NCBI GenBank assembly: GCA_963810485.1
Contig: CAWENQ010000006.1
Coordinates: 62,001 to 126,000, forward strand
DNA from: DATKFM01 sp963810485
Lineage (GTDB): Bacteria > Pseudomonadota > Alphaproteobacteria > Dongiales > Dongiaceae
Direction of reading: 5' to 3'
DNA length: 64,000 bases
The position numbers and the translations under genes were made by a program. The notes beneath the pieces were generated by a model. That model was not told the origin of the DNA, searched no databases, and was given only the letters and a program-made list of their open reading frames with translations. Of the stretch, positions 26,483 to 34,886 are shown piece after piece (position 1 is the stretch's first letter; each line of letters begins with the position of its first letter).

Positions 26483-26673
26483 GGGAGTCTGATACTGGTG
26501 GTGTTCCGCCAACAGCGGAACCCACCAAGCGCCAGGCTTGCCGACGTTCCGCCGGGACATTGGCGACTGAGGGAGGGGAACCGAGGCCAAGCCTAGGCGC
26601 CGTGCTTCCACACGATCACGACCGAGAAGAGGCTCGACTTCCCCGGCGCGTCCCCATCGCGCCGGGGTTTTTT
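26483..26673 (+). ncRNA. Candidate structured non-coding RNA with its own terminator
   Basis: This gene-free interval folds extensively. A closing stem pairs GGGAGTC (26483-26489) with GACTTCC (26636-26642). Hairpin A at 26496-26527 has 13 base pairs and one bulge. A long arm pairs GCGCC-AGGCTTG (26529-26540) with CAAGCCT-A-GGCGC (26588-26600), enclosing an inner GTTCC/GGAAC stem. A strong intrinsic terminator ends it. I could not match the sequence to 6S, SRP, RNase P, tmRNA or a riboswitch. A 91-residue open frame (26461-26736) runs through the terminator and is probably not translated. Confidence 0.5.
26641..26673 (+). terminator. Intrinsic terminator of the candidate RNA
   Basis: A perfect ten-base-pair stem, CCCCGGCGCG with CGCGCCGGGG, loop TCCCCAT, followed by six T residues at 26668-26673. 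It is oriented on the plus strand and no plus-strand protein gene precedes it, which is what points to a non-coding transcript upstream. For thiL on the minus strand it lies beyond the gene end but lacks a matching U-run. Confidence 0.9.
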
Positions 26674-26694
26674 CAAGCGCGCGTTTCTGCGCGC

Positions 26695-27690
26695 CTAGAA
26701 ATGCTGGAAGCCCCTCTGCGCCACCGCGATCGCTGAGCCGTCTTCGGCCCGGACCGCAACGCCGGCGCCGCTGACGAGGGTGCCGATGACGGCGACAGGC
26801 ACACCGGCGGCGGCGGCGATCTCCATCGCCCGCGCCGCGTCGTGATCGGCGACCGTAAACAGCAGTTCATAATCGTCTCCGCCGCCCAGGATCTTTGCCT
26901 GCAGATCCGGCTTGAAACCGAGCGCCGCCCGCGCCGCCGCCGACAGCGGCACCTGGCTCCACTGGATCTCGGCCGCCAATCCCGACTGCTGGCAGATATG
27001 GCCGAGATCGGCGATCAGCCCGTCGGAGATATCCATGCTGGCATGGACGATGCCGCTCTCGACCAAAGCACGGCCCAGAGCGAGGCGCGGCTCCGGCAAC
27101 TGATAGCGGTCCTGCAGAAACCGGATCGATGGCGCCGACAAGCCTTCGAGCTGGCCGCGCGCAGCCCGCAGGCCGAGGGCGCCGTCGCCGATCGTGCCTG
27201 ATACCAGGATGCTGTCGCCCTTCTTGCCATCACCGCGGCGCGGCGTGCGGCCGCGCGCCGCCGCACCCACCACCGTCATGGACAGAGTCAGCGGCCCCGG
27301 CGTCGCCGTGGTATCGCCGCCCAGCAGCGAGAGCCCGTACTGCCACTGGTCCTCCGCCAGGCCGCCGGCGAAATCGGCGATCCACTCCTCCTCAACATCC
27401 TGCGGGAAAACGGCGGCCAGCAGATAGCCCAGCGGCCGCGCGCCCTTGGCAGCGAGATCGGAGAGATTGACGCGCAGCAACTTGCGCGCGATCAGCCGCG
27501 CCGGCTCCTGGCCGGTGAAGTGGATGCCGGCGACAATAGCGTCGGTCTTCAGCACCAGATCTTCGCCGGCGGCGACAGCAATCAGCGCGACATCATCGGC
27601 CAGCGACGCTGCGCCGGGCGCGCCCGCAGCCAGCGGCGCGAAATAGCGCGCAATGAGTTCGAATTCAGTCGGCTTTGGTTTCGCCGTCAC
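26695..27690 (-). CDS. thiL: Thiamine-monophosphate kinase
   Basis: A 331-residue ATP-dependent kinase that makes thiamine pyrophosphate from thiamine phosphate. The AIR-synthase-like fold shows ASLADDVALIA near residue 30, LVLKTDAIVAGIHF near 48, NLSDLAAKGARPLG near 77, LLGGDTT near 125 and LGGGDDYELLF near 270. GTG 27690 is the probable start, because it overlaps the end of nusB by 26 bases and gives the family length. It closes the riboflavin/nusB/thiL operon, a standard alphaproteobacterial order. Confidence 0.94.
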   Translation of the reverse strand: MTAKPKPTEFELIARYFAPLAAGAPGAASLADDVALIAVAAGEDLVLKTDAIVAGIHFTGQEPARLIARKLLRVNLSDLAAKGARPLGYLLAAVFPQDVEEEWIADFAGGLAEDQWQYGLSLLGGDTTATPGPLTLSMTVVGAAARGRTPRRGDGKKGDSILVSGTIGDGALGLRAARGQLEGLSAPSIRFLQDRYQLPEPRLALGRALVESGIVHASMDISDGLIADLGHICQQSGLAAEIQWSQVPLSAAARAALGFKPDLQAKILGGGDDYELLFTVADHDAARAMEIAAAAGVPVAVIGTLVSGAGVAVRAEDGSAIAVAQRGFQHF

Positions 27691-28201
27691 GGGGCGCTCC
27701 AGGGACGGCGCCGGCCGGCACCAGGCGCTGCAGAATCGCATTGACCAAATGGGTCTCGCGCTCGGCGAAGAAAGCGTCCGCCAGCTGCACGTATTCCGTG
27801 ATCGTCACCTCCGCCGGCACATCCAGATCCTGCAGCTCATAGGCGCCGGCGCGCAGGATCGCTTTCAGCAGCGCCTCGAAGCGATCGAAGGAAAGATCGC
27901 CGCCCAGCACACTGGACAGCTTGAGATCGAGGGTATCGCGATCGGCGCTGACGCCGCGGACGATACGGCCGAACAGCGGCTGGTCGGGCTCGGGCATGCC
28001 CTCTTCCTGCTCCCCCGCGACCATGCGATGCAGGCGGAATTCGCCGATGACGTGGTCGGTGCTAACGGCGTTCATGTCCATCTGATAAAGCGCCTGCACC
28101 GCCCGCAGGCGCGCCATCGTGCGCGCGGTCGGCGCCATGCGGATGCGCCTGGCGACGGGCTTGCGCTTGCCACTGGGGGGAGCGGGATTCATTCGCGGCA
28201 C
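27665..28201 (-). CDS. nusB: Transcription antitermination factor NusB
   Basis: A 178-residue all-helical RNA-binding protein of the ribosomal-RNA antitermination complex, partner of NusE/S10. The core starts at ARLRAVQALYQMDM near residue 30 and continues through ILRAGAYELQDLDVPAEVTI and EYVQLADAFFAERETHLVNAIL. The first 25 residues are basic and variable, as in related bacteria. ATG 28201 and 28192 are both plausible starts. It follows ribH by three bases and overlaps thiL. Confidence 0.94.
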   Translation of the reverse strand: MPRMNPAPPSGKRKPVARRIRMAPTARTMARLRAVQALYQMDMNAVSTDHVIGEFRLHRMVAGEQEEGMPEPDQPLFGRIVRGVSADRDTLDLKLSSVLGGDLSFDRFEALLKAILRAGAYELQDLDVPAEVTITEYVQLADAFFAERETHLVNAILQRLVPAGAVPGAPRDGETKAD

Positions 28202-28204
28202 ATC

Positions 28205-28658
28205 CTAGAGGCTAAGACGGCGCTTGAGGTCATACATGGCGAGACAAGCCTGCGCCGCCTCGCCGCCCTTGTTCTTGCGATTGACCCTGGCGCGCTCCCA
28301 GGCCTGTTGGTCGTTCTCCACGGTCAGCACACCGAAGCCAAGGGCCAGATCGTGCTCGAGGATCAGCTCCTGCACGCCGCGGGCGCTTTCGTTGCAGACG
28401 ATGTCGTAGTGCGTGGTCTCGCCGCGGATGACGCAGCCCAGCGCCAGATAGGCGTCGAATGGCCGGCGCTTGACCTTGATCGCCGCCTGGATCGCCATCT
28501 TGATGGCGGCCGGGAATCTCCAGCACGCCGGGCACGGTAAAGCGCTCATAGCTCGCGCCCGCCTTCTCCAGCGCGGCAATCGCGCCCTTCGCCAGCTCAT
28601 CGGCGATATCGGGATAGAAGCGCGCTTCCACGACCATGACATGCGGCGACGCCGCCAT
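28205..28658 (-). pseudogene. ribH: Lumazine synthase (RibH), frame broken once
   Basis: Two frames combine into a normal 150-residue lumazine synthase, which joins 5-amino-6-ribitylamino-uracil with dihydroxybutanone phosphate. The first frame begins MAASPHVMVVEARFYPDIAD and reaches FTVPGVLEIP. The second continues AAIKMAIQAA, LGCVIRGETTHYDIV (catalytic His), and FGVLTVENDQQAWERA. The split is in a CCC run near 28513, and removing one C gives EIPAAIKM. Since the gene is normally essential for riboflavin supply and every other motif is intact, a sequence error is likelier than decay. Confidence 0.9.
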
Positions 28659-28707
28659 TCTCTTACTCCACTTGTTGTGCGCCGCTGCTGCGGCCGGTGA
28701 TGCCCGA

Positions 28708-29853
28708 TTAGGCCGCCGGATCGATCTGACGTTGACCGACGACCTTCAGGCCATAGCCTTCGAGGCCGACGATGGTCCGCTTGGTGTTGGACAGTAGGAC
28801 CATCTCATGGACGCCGAGATCGAGCAGGATCTGCGCGCCCACGCCATAGTCGCGCAATTCCGGCACCGGCGCCGCGGCCTCTCCTGCAGCCGCACGCACG
28901 CGGTCCGACAGCGAGGTCGGCAGCGGCTCGCGGATCAGCACGATGACTCCGCGGCCCGCCTCGGCGATCATGCGCATGGAGGTGTGCAGCATGCGGTCGC
29001 GCCCGCCGCTGACATCGCCGAGGACGTCATCGAGCACATTCAGGGCATGCATGCGCACGAGCACTGGATCGGCACCGCTGATATCGCCCTTCACCAGCGC
29101 GATATGCTCGGCATAGGCGACGCGGTTGACATAGACCAGCATGCGGAAATCACCGCCGTGCCGGCTGCTGAACGGTACTTCCGTCACGCGCTCGACGATG
29201 CGGTCGTGGCGGCGGCGATAGGCGATGAGGTCGGCGATGGTGCCTATTTTCAGGCCATGGCGCTGAGCGAACGTGATCAGGTCGTCGCGCCGGGCCATCG
29301 TGCCGTCGTCATTCATGATCTCGCAGATCACGCCGGCGGGGATCAGGCCGGCCAGCCGCGCGATATCCACGGCAGCTTCGGTATGGCCGGCGCGCACCAG
29401 CACGCCGCCTTCCCGCGCCATCAACGGAAACACATGGCCGGGCGTGACGATGTCCTGCGGGCCTTTGCCGGGATCGATGGCGACGGCGATGGTGCGCGCC
29501 CGGTCGGACGCAGAGATGCCGGTGGTCACGCCTTCGCGCGCCTCGATCGACACAGTGAACGCGGTCTGGTGCCGCGTGCCGTTATGCTGCGCCATCAGCG
29601 GCAGCTTGAGCTGCTCGACGCGCTCGCCGGTCATCGACAGGCAGATCAGGCCGCGGCCATACTTGGCCATGAAGTTCACGGCCTGGGGCGTCGCCATCTG
29701 CGCGGGAATGACGAGGTCGCCTTCGTTCTCGCGGCCTTCATCATCGACCAGCACGAACATCTGGCCGTTGCGCGCGGCCTCGATGATCTCCGCCGTCGGC
29801 GACATCATCTGCGTAAAGGTTACGCGCCAGGGTTCGATATCGGGCTTGCTCAT
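28708..29853 (-). CDS. ribB: 3,4-dihydroxy-2-butanone 4-phosphate synthase with degenerate GCH II domain
   Basis: A 381-residue two-domain protein. Residues 18-205 are a complete RibB domain: VDDEGRENEGDLV (Mg/substrate), HNGTRHQTAFTVSIEA, GHTEAAVDIARLAG. The C-terminal part has the RibA (GTP cyclohydrolase II) fold, but the zinc motif, normally three cysteines in CxxGDxFxxxxCxC, reads ALNVLDDVLGDVSGGRD without any cysteine. It therefore probably makes only dihydroxybutanone phosphate. A separate RibA would be needed and is not in this window. Its ATG overlaps the ribE stop (ATGA), indicating coupling. Confidence 0.93.
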   Translation of the reverse strand: MSKPDIEPWRVTFTQMMSPTAEIIEAARNGQMFVLVDDEGRENEGDLVIPAQMATPQAVNFMAKYGRGLICLSMTGERVEQLKLPLMAQHNGTRHQTAFTVSIEAREGVTTGISASDRARTIAVAIDPGKGPQDIVTPGHVFPLMAREGGVLVRAGHTEAAVDIARLAGLIPAGVICEIMNDDGTMARRDDLITFAQRHGLKIGTIADLIAYRRRHDRIVERVTEVPFSSRHGGDFRMLVYVNRVAYAEHIALVKGDISGADPVLVRMHALNVLDDVLGDVSGGRDRMLHTSMRMIAEAGRGVIVLIREPLPTSLSDRVRAAAGEAAAPVPELRDYGVGAQILLDLGVHEMVLLSNTKRTIVGLEGYGLKVVGQRQIDPAA

Positions 29854-30443
29854 GGTCCGTTCACTTGGAGAAGGCGCGCAACGTAGCGCGCCACCGGGTC
29901 GATTTCCAGGTTCACCGCATCGTCGATATGCGTGCCGCCGAGGTTGGTTTCGCGCTGGGTGATGGGGATGATGTTAACGCCGAAGCGGGCGCCTTCAACA
30001 TCGTTGATTGTCAGGGACACGCCATCGACGGCGATGGAGCCCTTCGGCGCGATGAACTTCGCCAGGGCCGCCGGCGCTTCCACCACATAGCGGATGCTGC
30101 CGCCATCCTGCCGCCGGTCGGCGACGCGGCCGATGCCGTCCACATGGCCGGAGACGATATGCCCGCCGAGCTCGTCGCCGGCCTTCAAGGCCCGCTCCAG
30201 ATTTACCGGTGTGCCCACTTTCCATTTGCCCAGTGTGGTGACCGCCATGGTCTCCGCCGAAGCCTCCACGGCAAACCAGCCCGGCGCCTTGTCGACCACC
30301 GAGAGGCAGACGCCGTTGCAGCAGATCGAAGCGCCGAGGGTGATGCCATCGGTGTCGTAGGCGGTAGCGACCTCCAGACGCGTCATGGCGCCTGGCGCGA
30401 GGGACCGGACGCGGCCGAGATCGGTGATGATACCCGTGAACAT
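29850..30443 (-). CDS. ribE: Riboflavin synthase, alpha subunit
   Basis: A 197-residue riboflavin synthase that dismutates two lumazines to riboflavin. It shows the two internally repeated beta-barrels. The first begins MFTGIITDLGRV with SICCNGVCLSV. The second has GGHIVSGHVDGIGRV and GSIAVDGVSLTIN, then IPITQRETNL. The N-terminal Phe-Thr-Gly pair, needed for activity, is present. It sits eight bases downstream of ribD and overlaps ribB, in the order ribD-ribE-ribB-ribH. Confidence 0.97.
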   Translation of the reverse strand: MFTGIITDLGRVRSLAPGAMTRLEVATAYDTDGITLGASICCNGVCLSVVDKAPGWFAVEASAETMAVTTLGKWKVGTPVNLERALKAGDELGGHIVSGHVDGIGRVADRRQDGGSIRYVVEAPAALAKFIAPKGSIAVDGVSLTINDVEGARFGVNIIPITQRETNLGGTHIDDAVNLEIDPVARYVARLLQVNGP

Positions 30444-30451
30444 GACCCAAC

Positions 30452-31537
30452 CTAGGCGGCGGGAGCCCAGATTTCCAGTACGTCCTGGCCGCAGGGAGTG
30501 CGCTCGCGCAGATGAAAACGGCTCATCCGATCAAGGTCTTGCAGGCCAAGGTCGGCGATCGCCGCACGGCCATCGCCACCAAGGATGGCCCCGGCGCGGA
30601 ACCAGTAGAGCCGGTCGACCAGGGAGGCCCGCAACAGCGCCGCCACGAATTCACCGCCACTTTCGACCAGCACCCGGGTCAGGCCCCGTTCGCCCAGCCT
30701 GGCGAACAAGGCCGCAAGGTCCAGCTTGCCGTCGGCGCCCGTGGCGATCTCCAGGAGTTCGATGCCCTTCTTCCGCAGGCCATCGGCATGGGCAGCATCC
30801 GCGCCAGGGCCATGGACCACCCAGGTCGGAGCCGCGCCGTCGAACACGCGCACCGTCGACGGCAGCCGCAGGCTCCGGTCGAGGACGATCCGGACCGGTG
30901 AGCGGTCCGCCATTCCTGCGAGCCGGCAAGTGAGCTGGGGATCGTCGGCGGCCACAGTGCCGGTGCCCACGAGGATGGCGTCATGGGTCGCCCGCAGGAG
31001 GTGGGCGCGCTGGCGGGCGTCAGGGCCGGTGATCCAGCGGCTCGCGCCATCGGCCAAGGCGATCCGGCCGTCCAGCGTGGTGGCCAGCTTCAGCGCCACC
31101 ATTGGCCTGCCCTGAGCCAGGCGCGTCAGGAAGCCGGCATTGATCTCCCGCGCCTCTGTGGCGCCAGTGCCGAGCGTGACCTCGATATCGGCCGCCCGCA
31201 GCGCCGCCAGGCCGCGCCCGCTGACGCGGGGATCGGGATCCTCGACGGCCGCGACCACGCGCTGCACGCCCGCGGCGATCAGAGCTTCGGCACAGGGCGG
31301 GGTCTTGCCATGGTGCGAACAGGGTTCCAGCGTCACATAGGCCGTGGCGCCGCGGGCCAGATCGCCGGCGCGCGCCAGCGCCTCAGTCTCGGCGTGAGGA
31401 CGGCCGCCCGCCTGGGTCCAGCCTCTGCCGATGACGCGCGAACCGTACCCGTCGCGCGCGACCAGGACGCAACCCACAGCCGGATTGGGCCATACGCGCC
31501 CCAGGCCGCGCCGCGCCAGCGCGAGGGCGGCGTCCAT
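30452..31537 (-). CDS. ribD: Bifunctional pyrimidine deaminase/reductase RibD
   Basis: A 361-residue two-domain enzyme. The deaminase half (residues 1-145) has HAETEAL near 48 and TLEPCSHHGKTPPC near 75, supplying the zinc ligands. The reductase half begins near 150 with LKLATTLDGRIAL and ends in VESGGEFVAALL. ATG 31537 gives a typical start (MDAALALARRGLGRVWPNP) with GAGG ten bases upstream. A longer in-frame start at 31687 would run into nrdR. It follows nrdR by 31 bases, probably in the same operon. Confidence 0.95.
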   Translation of the reverse strand: MDAALALARRGLGRVWPNPAVGCVLVARDGYGSRVIGRGWTQAGGRPHAETEALARAGDLARGATAYVTLEPCSHHGKTPPCAEALIAAGVQRVVAAVEDPDPRVSGRGLAALRAADIEVTLGTGATEAREINAGFLTRLAQGRPMVALKLATTLDGRIALADGASRWITGPDARQRAHLLRATHDAILVGTGTVAADDPQLTCRLAGMADRSPVRIVLDRSLRLPSTVRVFDGAAPTWVVHGPGADAAHADGLRKKGIELLEIATGADGKLDLAALFARLGERGLTRVLVESGGEFVAALLRASLVDRLYWFRAGAILGGDGRAAIADLGLQDLDRMSRFHLRERTPCGQDVLEIWAPAA

Positions 31538-31568
31538 ATGGGCGGCGTCCTCGGCGAGAGTGGGCCGG

Positions 31569-32027
31569 TCAGTCGGCTTCGGCGCCGAGCTTGCCAACAA
31601 ATTCCTCGAAGTCTTTCGCCTCGCGGAAATTGCGATAGACGGAGGCGAAGCGCACATAGGCGACCTGGTCCAGGTTGGCCAGGGCATCCATAACCATCTG
31701 GCCCACCAGCGTGCTGGGGATTTCGCTCTCGCCCGAGCTTTCCAGGCGCCGGACGATGCTGTTCACCACCCGCTCCACGCGCTCCGGGTCGACGGGCCGC
31801 TTGCGCAGCGCGATCTGCATGGATCGCACGATCTTGTCGCGGTCGAACGGTTCGCGCTGGCCGTTCGATTTGACCACCGTAAGCTCGCGCAGCTGCACTC
31901 GCTCGAAGGTAGTGAAGCGCGCCCCGCAATTCGGGCATTGCCGACGGCGGCGGATGGCCGCGTTATCATCCGTCGGGCGCGAATCCTTTACCTGCGTATC
32001 GTCATTGCCGCAGAACGGACAACGCAT
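31569..32027 (-). CDS. nrdR: Transcriptional repressor NrdR
   Basis: A 152-residue repressor of ribonucleotide reductase genes. The zinc ribbon is CPFCG near residue 3 and CPNCG near 31. The ATP-cone domain follows (TVVKSNGQREPFDRDKIVRS, then ALRKRPVDPERVERVV). It senses dATP/ATP and would bind NrdR boxes upstream of nrd genes elsewhere. The glyA-nrdR-ribD order is conserved in Alphaproteobacteria and the short gaps suggest one transcript. Confidence 0.97.
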   Translation of the reverse strand: MRCPFCGNDDTQVKDSRPTDDNAAIRRRRQCPNCGARFTTFERVQLRELTVVKSNGQREPFDRDKIVRSMQIALRKRPVDPERVERVVNSIVRRLESSGESEIPSTLVGQMVMDALANLDQVAYVRFASVYRNFREAKDFEEFVGKLGAEAD

Positions 32028-32060
32028 GACCGGCCTCCCCCGCCGTCTCGTTCGGATTTC

Positions 32061-33368
32061 TTAAGCGAGGTTGGGATAGATCGGGAAGCGCCGGCAGAGA
32101 TCCAGCACCTCCTTGCGCACGGCCTGCTCCGCCTTGCTGTTGTCGGCGGGATTGGCCGCCAGACCGTCAAGGACGCGGATGATCATCTGGCCAAGATTGC
32201 GGCACTCCGCCGGGCCGAAGCCGCGGGTGGTCACCGCAGGCGTGCCGAGCCGGAGGCCGGAAGTCACCATCGGTTTCTCCGGATCGAAGGGGATCGCGTT
32301 CTTGTTGCAGGTGATGCCCGCATGTTCGAGGCTTTCCGTCGCCGCCTTGCCGGTGAGCTTCTTCGGCCGGAGGTCCACCAGCATCAGGTGATTGTCGGTG
32401 CCGCCGGCAACGATGTTCAACCCGCCCTCCAGCAACGTCGCCGCCAGCACCTTGGCGTTCTCGACGATGGTCTTGGCGTAGGTCTTGAACTCCGGCCGCA
32501 GCGCCTCGCCGAAGGCCACGGCCTTGGCGGCGATGACATGCATCAGCGGGCCGCCCTGCAGGCCGGGGAATACCGCCGAATTGATCTTCTTGCCGATCTC
32601 CTCATCCACCGAGAGGATCATGCCGCCGCGCGGGCCGCGCAGCGTCTTGTGCGTGGTGGTGGTCACCACATGGGCATGGGGCAGCGGGCTGGGATGCACG
32701 CCACCGGCGACCAGACCGGCAAAGTGCGCCATGTCGACCATGAAGTAGGCGCCCACGGAGTCGGCGATCTTGCGGAAGCGCTCGAAATCCCAGAAGCGCG
32801 AATAGGCCGAGCCGCCGGCCAGGATCAGCTTCGGCTTGGTTTCCTTCGCCAGCCGCTCCACCTCGTCCATGTCGACGCGCTGATCGTTCTGGCGGACATT
32901 GTAGGGGATGACCTTGAACCACTTGCCGGACTGATTGACCGGCGAGCCGTGGGTGAGATGGCCGCCGGCGGCCAGATTGAGGCCCATGAAGGCATCGCCC
33001 GGCTGCAGCAGCGCGAAGAACACCGCCTGGTTCGCCTGCGCGCCCGAATGGGGCTGCACATTGGCGAAGGCGCAGTTGAACAGCTTCTTCGCCCGCTCGA
33101 TGGCCAGCGACTCCGCGACATCCACGAACTCGCAGCCATTGTAGTAGCGGCGGCCGGGATAGCCTTCGGCATATTTGTTGGTCAGCACCGAGCCCTGGGC
33201 CTCCAGCACCGCCGACGAGACGATGTTCTCCGACGCAATCAGCTCGATCTGATCCTGCTGGCGGCGCAGCTCGTCGCCGATCGACCTGAACAGGTCCGGA
33301 TCGCTCTGAGACAGGCCGTCGGTAAAGAATCCGCCGGACGCCTGGGACTTGGTCGCTGTTTGAGACAT
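32061..33368 (-). CDS. glyA: Serine hydroxymethyltransferase
   Basis: A 435-residue PLP enzyme converting serine and tetrahydrofolate to glycine and methylene-THF. The PLP lysine lies in VVTTTTHKTLRGPRGG near residue 240. NKYAEGYPGRRYYNGCEFVD near 60 and GSAYSRFWDF near 190 are typical. The N-terminal 25 residues are a short variable extension. It lies 34 bases upstream of nrdR and 43 bases after rpiB on the same strand, so all three are probably cotranscribed. Confidence 0.98.
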   Translation of the reverse strand: MSQTATKSQASGGFFTDGLSQSDPDLFRSIGDELRRQQDQIELIASENIVSSAVLEAQGSVLTNKYAEGYPGRRYYNGCEFVDVAESLAIERAKKLFNCAFANVQPHSGAQANQAVFFALLQPGDAFMGLNLAAGGHLTHGSPVNQSGKWFKVIPYNVRQNDQRVDMDEVERLAKETKPKLILAGGSAYSRFWDFERFRKIADSVGAYFMVDMAHFAGLVAGGVHPSPLPHAHVVTTTTHKTLRGPRGGMILSVDEEIGKKINSAVFPGLQGGPLMHVIAAKAVAFGEALRPEFKTYAKTIVENAKVLAATLLEGGLNIVAGGTDNHLMLVDLRPKKLTGKAATESLEHAGITCNKNAIPFDPEKPMVTSGLRLGTPAVTTRGFGPAECRNLGQMIIRVLDGLAANPADNSKAEQAVRKEVLDLCRRFPIYPNLA

Positions 33369-33411
33369 GGGCCTGATTCCCTTCCCTACTCCTGCTGCCG
33401 CTTGACCGCGG

Positions 33412-33846
33412 CTAACTTAGCTTGTCGATCCGGCGCTGATGCCGGCCGCCCTCAAAGGCGGTACTGAAGAACATGCGCACGCAGTCCCGCGCCGCCTCCG
33501 GCCCGATCAGCCGCGCGCCGAGCGCCAGGACATTGGCGTCGTTGTGCTGCCGGGACAGCCGCGCGCCCGTTGCATCGTGACACAGCGCGGCGCGAACATG
33601 GCGATGCCGGTTCGCGGCCATGCTGATCCCGATGCCTGTGCCGCAGATCAGCACGCCCTGGGACGCTTTCTTCTCCGCCAGCGCCGCGGCGACCGCATCT
33701 GCGAAGTCCGGATAATCCACGGAGTTCGTACCCTGTGTGCCGAGGTCGCTCACGGCGAAGCCCAGGCCCTCGAGTTCGCCTTTCACCAGCGCCTTCAACT
33801 CGACCCCGGCATGATCGGACGCAATGGCGACAACGACCTTGGACAT
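33412..33846 (-). CDS. rpiB: Ribose 5-phosphate isomerase B
   Basis: A 144-residue RpiB/LacAB-type isomerase of the non-oxidative pentose phosphate pathway. The nucleotide-free fold shows VAIASDHAGVELKALV at the N-terminus, DYPDFADAVA, and the catalytic-base region GVLICGTGIGISMAANR (cysteine near residue 70). RQHNDANVLALGAR follows near 105. It is the first gene of the rpiB-glyA-nrdR-rib operon. A gap of more than 450 bases separates it from mucR. Confidence 0.96.
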   Translation of the reverse strand: MSKVVVAIASDHAGVELKALVKGELEGLGFAVSDLGTQGTNSVDYPDFADAVAAALAEKKASQGVLICGTGIGISMAANRHRHVRAALCHDATGARLSRQHNDANVLALGARLIGPEAARDCVRMFFSTAFEGGRHQRRIDKLS

Positions 33847-34307
33847 GGTTCACGAATGGTCCCGGACAGGAGTGGATCGCGGGATCAAACACCATTAGTC
33901 GCCAGGGGGCAACTCCCGACCCCCAACGCCTCGTTTTATCCGGACATCCGGCGTTTCGGTGGCTCGCTACCCGCGATGCCAGCCCAAGCCTTTGTGGGAG
34001 GCGGCTTTCCGCATTGCGGAATCGCGAAACTTACTGCCGCTGAACGCATTTACAACTTCGGCACGCGGTCATCTCATCGGTTCGCTGGAGACTACTCGCG
34101 AGCAATCACAAATGCTGTTGCGACGCATTACAAAATTGCCACATGTACAAAAACTGAGCACACGAAAAGAATCTTATCCCAATTCGTTTACATCGGCAGG
34201 AAAACGCGGAAAACGGCTAATTGAATTGACACTTTTCACATGTTGTGCGATGGCGGGGACCCGCCAAGTGAATAGATATTCTGAACTTAGAACAGGGGCC
34301 AGGAACA
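33847..34307. other. Gene-free spacer upstream of rpiB and mucR
   Basis: About 460 bases between the leftward rpiB operon and rightward mucR. The right two thirds are AT-rich compared with the surroundings. TTGACA at 34226-34231 could be a -35 element for mucR. Short open frames here lack initiation sites and conserved composition, and I do not consider them genes. MucR proteins often repress their own promoter, so AT-rich binding sites could lie here, but I see no defined operator. Confidence 0.5.
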
Positions 34308-34742
34308 ATGCCGGATAGCGATAAAGTTTCGGCGGAAGAACTGTTGCGAATGACCACGGATATCGCAGCGGCTTACGTCAGCAACAATGCAATTGCTTCA
34401 CCGCAATTGCCGGAAGTCATCAAGACAATCCACAGTTCCCTGCTGGCTTTGCAAAGTGCAGCCGGAGGGCCCGAAGGTCTCACGCCGGCGGTGCCGATTA
34501 AGAAATCGATTACACCGGATTTCATCATATGTCTGGAAGATGGAAAGAAGCTGAAGATGCTGAAGCGCCATCTCCGTACGGCGTACGATATGACACCTGA
34601 GGAATATCGGGCGAAGTGGGGCCTGCCGCCGGACTATCCGATGGTGGCGCCGAACTACGCCGAGCAACGCTCCGTCTTCGCCAAGAAGATCGGTCTGGGC
34701 AGATCTCCCGGCGCGCGCCGCCGGGGACGCGGACGGAGATAA
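34308..34742 (+). CDS. MucR/Ros-family transcriptional regulator
   Basis: A 144-residue H-NS-like regulator of the Ros/MucR family. The N-terminal 60 residues form the oligomerisation part. The DNA-binding domain is ICLEDGKKLKMLKRHLRT followed by MTPEEYRAKWGLPPDYPMVA. In the C2H2 zinc site of Ros the ligands are Cys, Cys, His, His. Here the pattern reads Cys, Asp, His, then AY in place of the last histidine, so zinc binding is doubtful, as in some Mesorhizobium homologues. An AGGGG-like ribosome site precedes the ATG and a good terminator follows. Confidence 0.92.
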   Translation: MPDSDKVSAEELLRMTTDIAAAYVSNNAIASPQLPEVIKTIHSSLLALQSAAGGPEGLTPAVPIKKSITPDFIICLEDGKKLKMLKRHLRTAYDMTPEEYRAKWGLPPDYPMVAPNYAEQRSVFAKKIGLGRSPGARRRGRGRR

Positions 34743-34755
34743 GCAGCTTTCGACG

Positions 34756-34776
34756 ACTGCCGCGTTTCGCGGCAGT
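34756..34776 (+). terminator. Intrinsic terminator of mucR
   Basis: Nine base pairs (ACTGCCGCG with CGCGGCAGT) around a TTT loop, followed by TTCTGTCT, 14 bases after the mucR stop codon. The short U-rich tail makes it a moderate terminator. Confidence 0.8.
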
Positions 34777-34831
34777 TTCTGTCTCAAGTATCGGGAAGCC
34801 GACGACGTTCTCGAAACGACTTCAAAAGAGA

Positions 34832-34861
34832 AGAGCCCGGCACCGCAAGGCGCCGGGCTCT
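34832..34861 (-). terminator. Intrinsic terminator of livJ
   Basis: A ten-base-pair stem (AGAGCCCGGC with GCCGGGCTCT) about 25 bases beyond the livJ stop. On the minus strand it is followed by TCTCTTTTG, a fair U-rich tail. It faces the mucR terminator, giving a convergent pair. Confidence 0.82.
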
Positions 34862-34886
34862 CTTATTCAAGCCTGGTTAGCGGCAG

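Noticed and set aside
26461..26694. TPP riboswitch near thiL
   Set aside because: The region lies downstream of thiL on the other strand and lacks the CTGAGA and ACCTGATCTGG-type motifs.
26461..26736. A 91-residue open frame over the candidate RNA
   Set aside because: It runs through a strong terminator, has no ribosome site and the DNA shows paired RNA arms instead. Kept only as an alternative.
31431..33467. A 678-residue open frame opposite glyA, nrdR and ribD
   Set aside because: Composition is typical of antisense shadow. The minus-strand genes here are unmistakable.
33959..34318. Open frame upstream of mucR
   Set aside because: No ribosome site, mixed composition, and it overlaps the mucR start in another frame; treated as promoter spacer.
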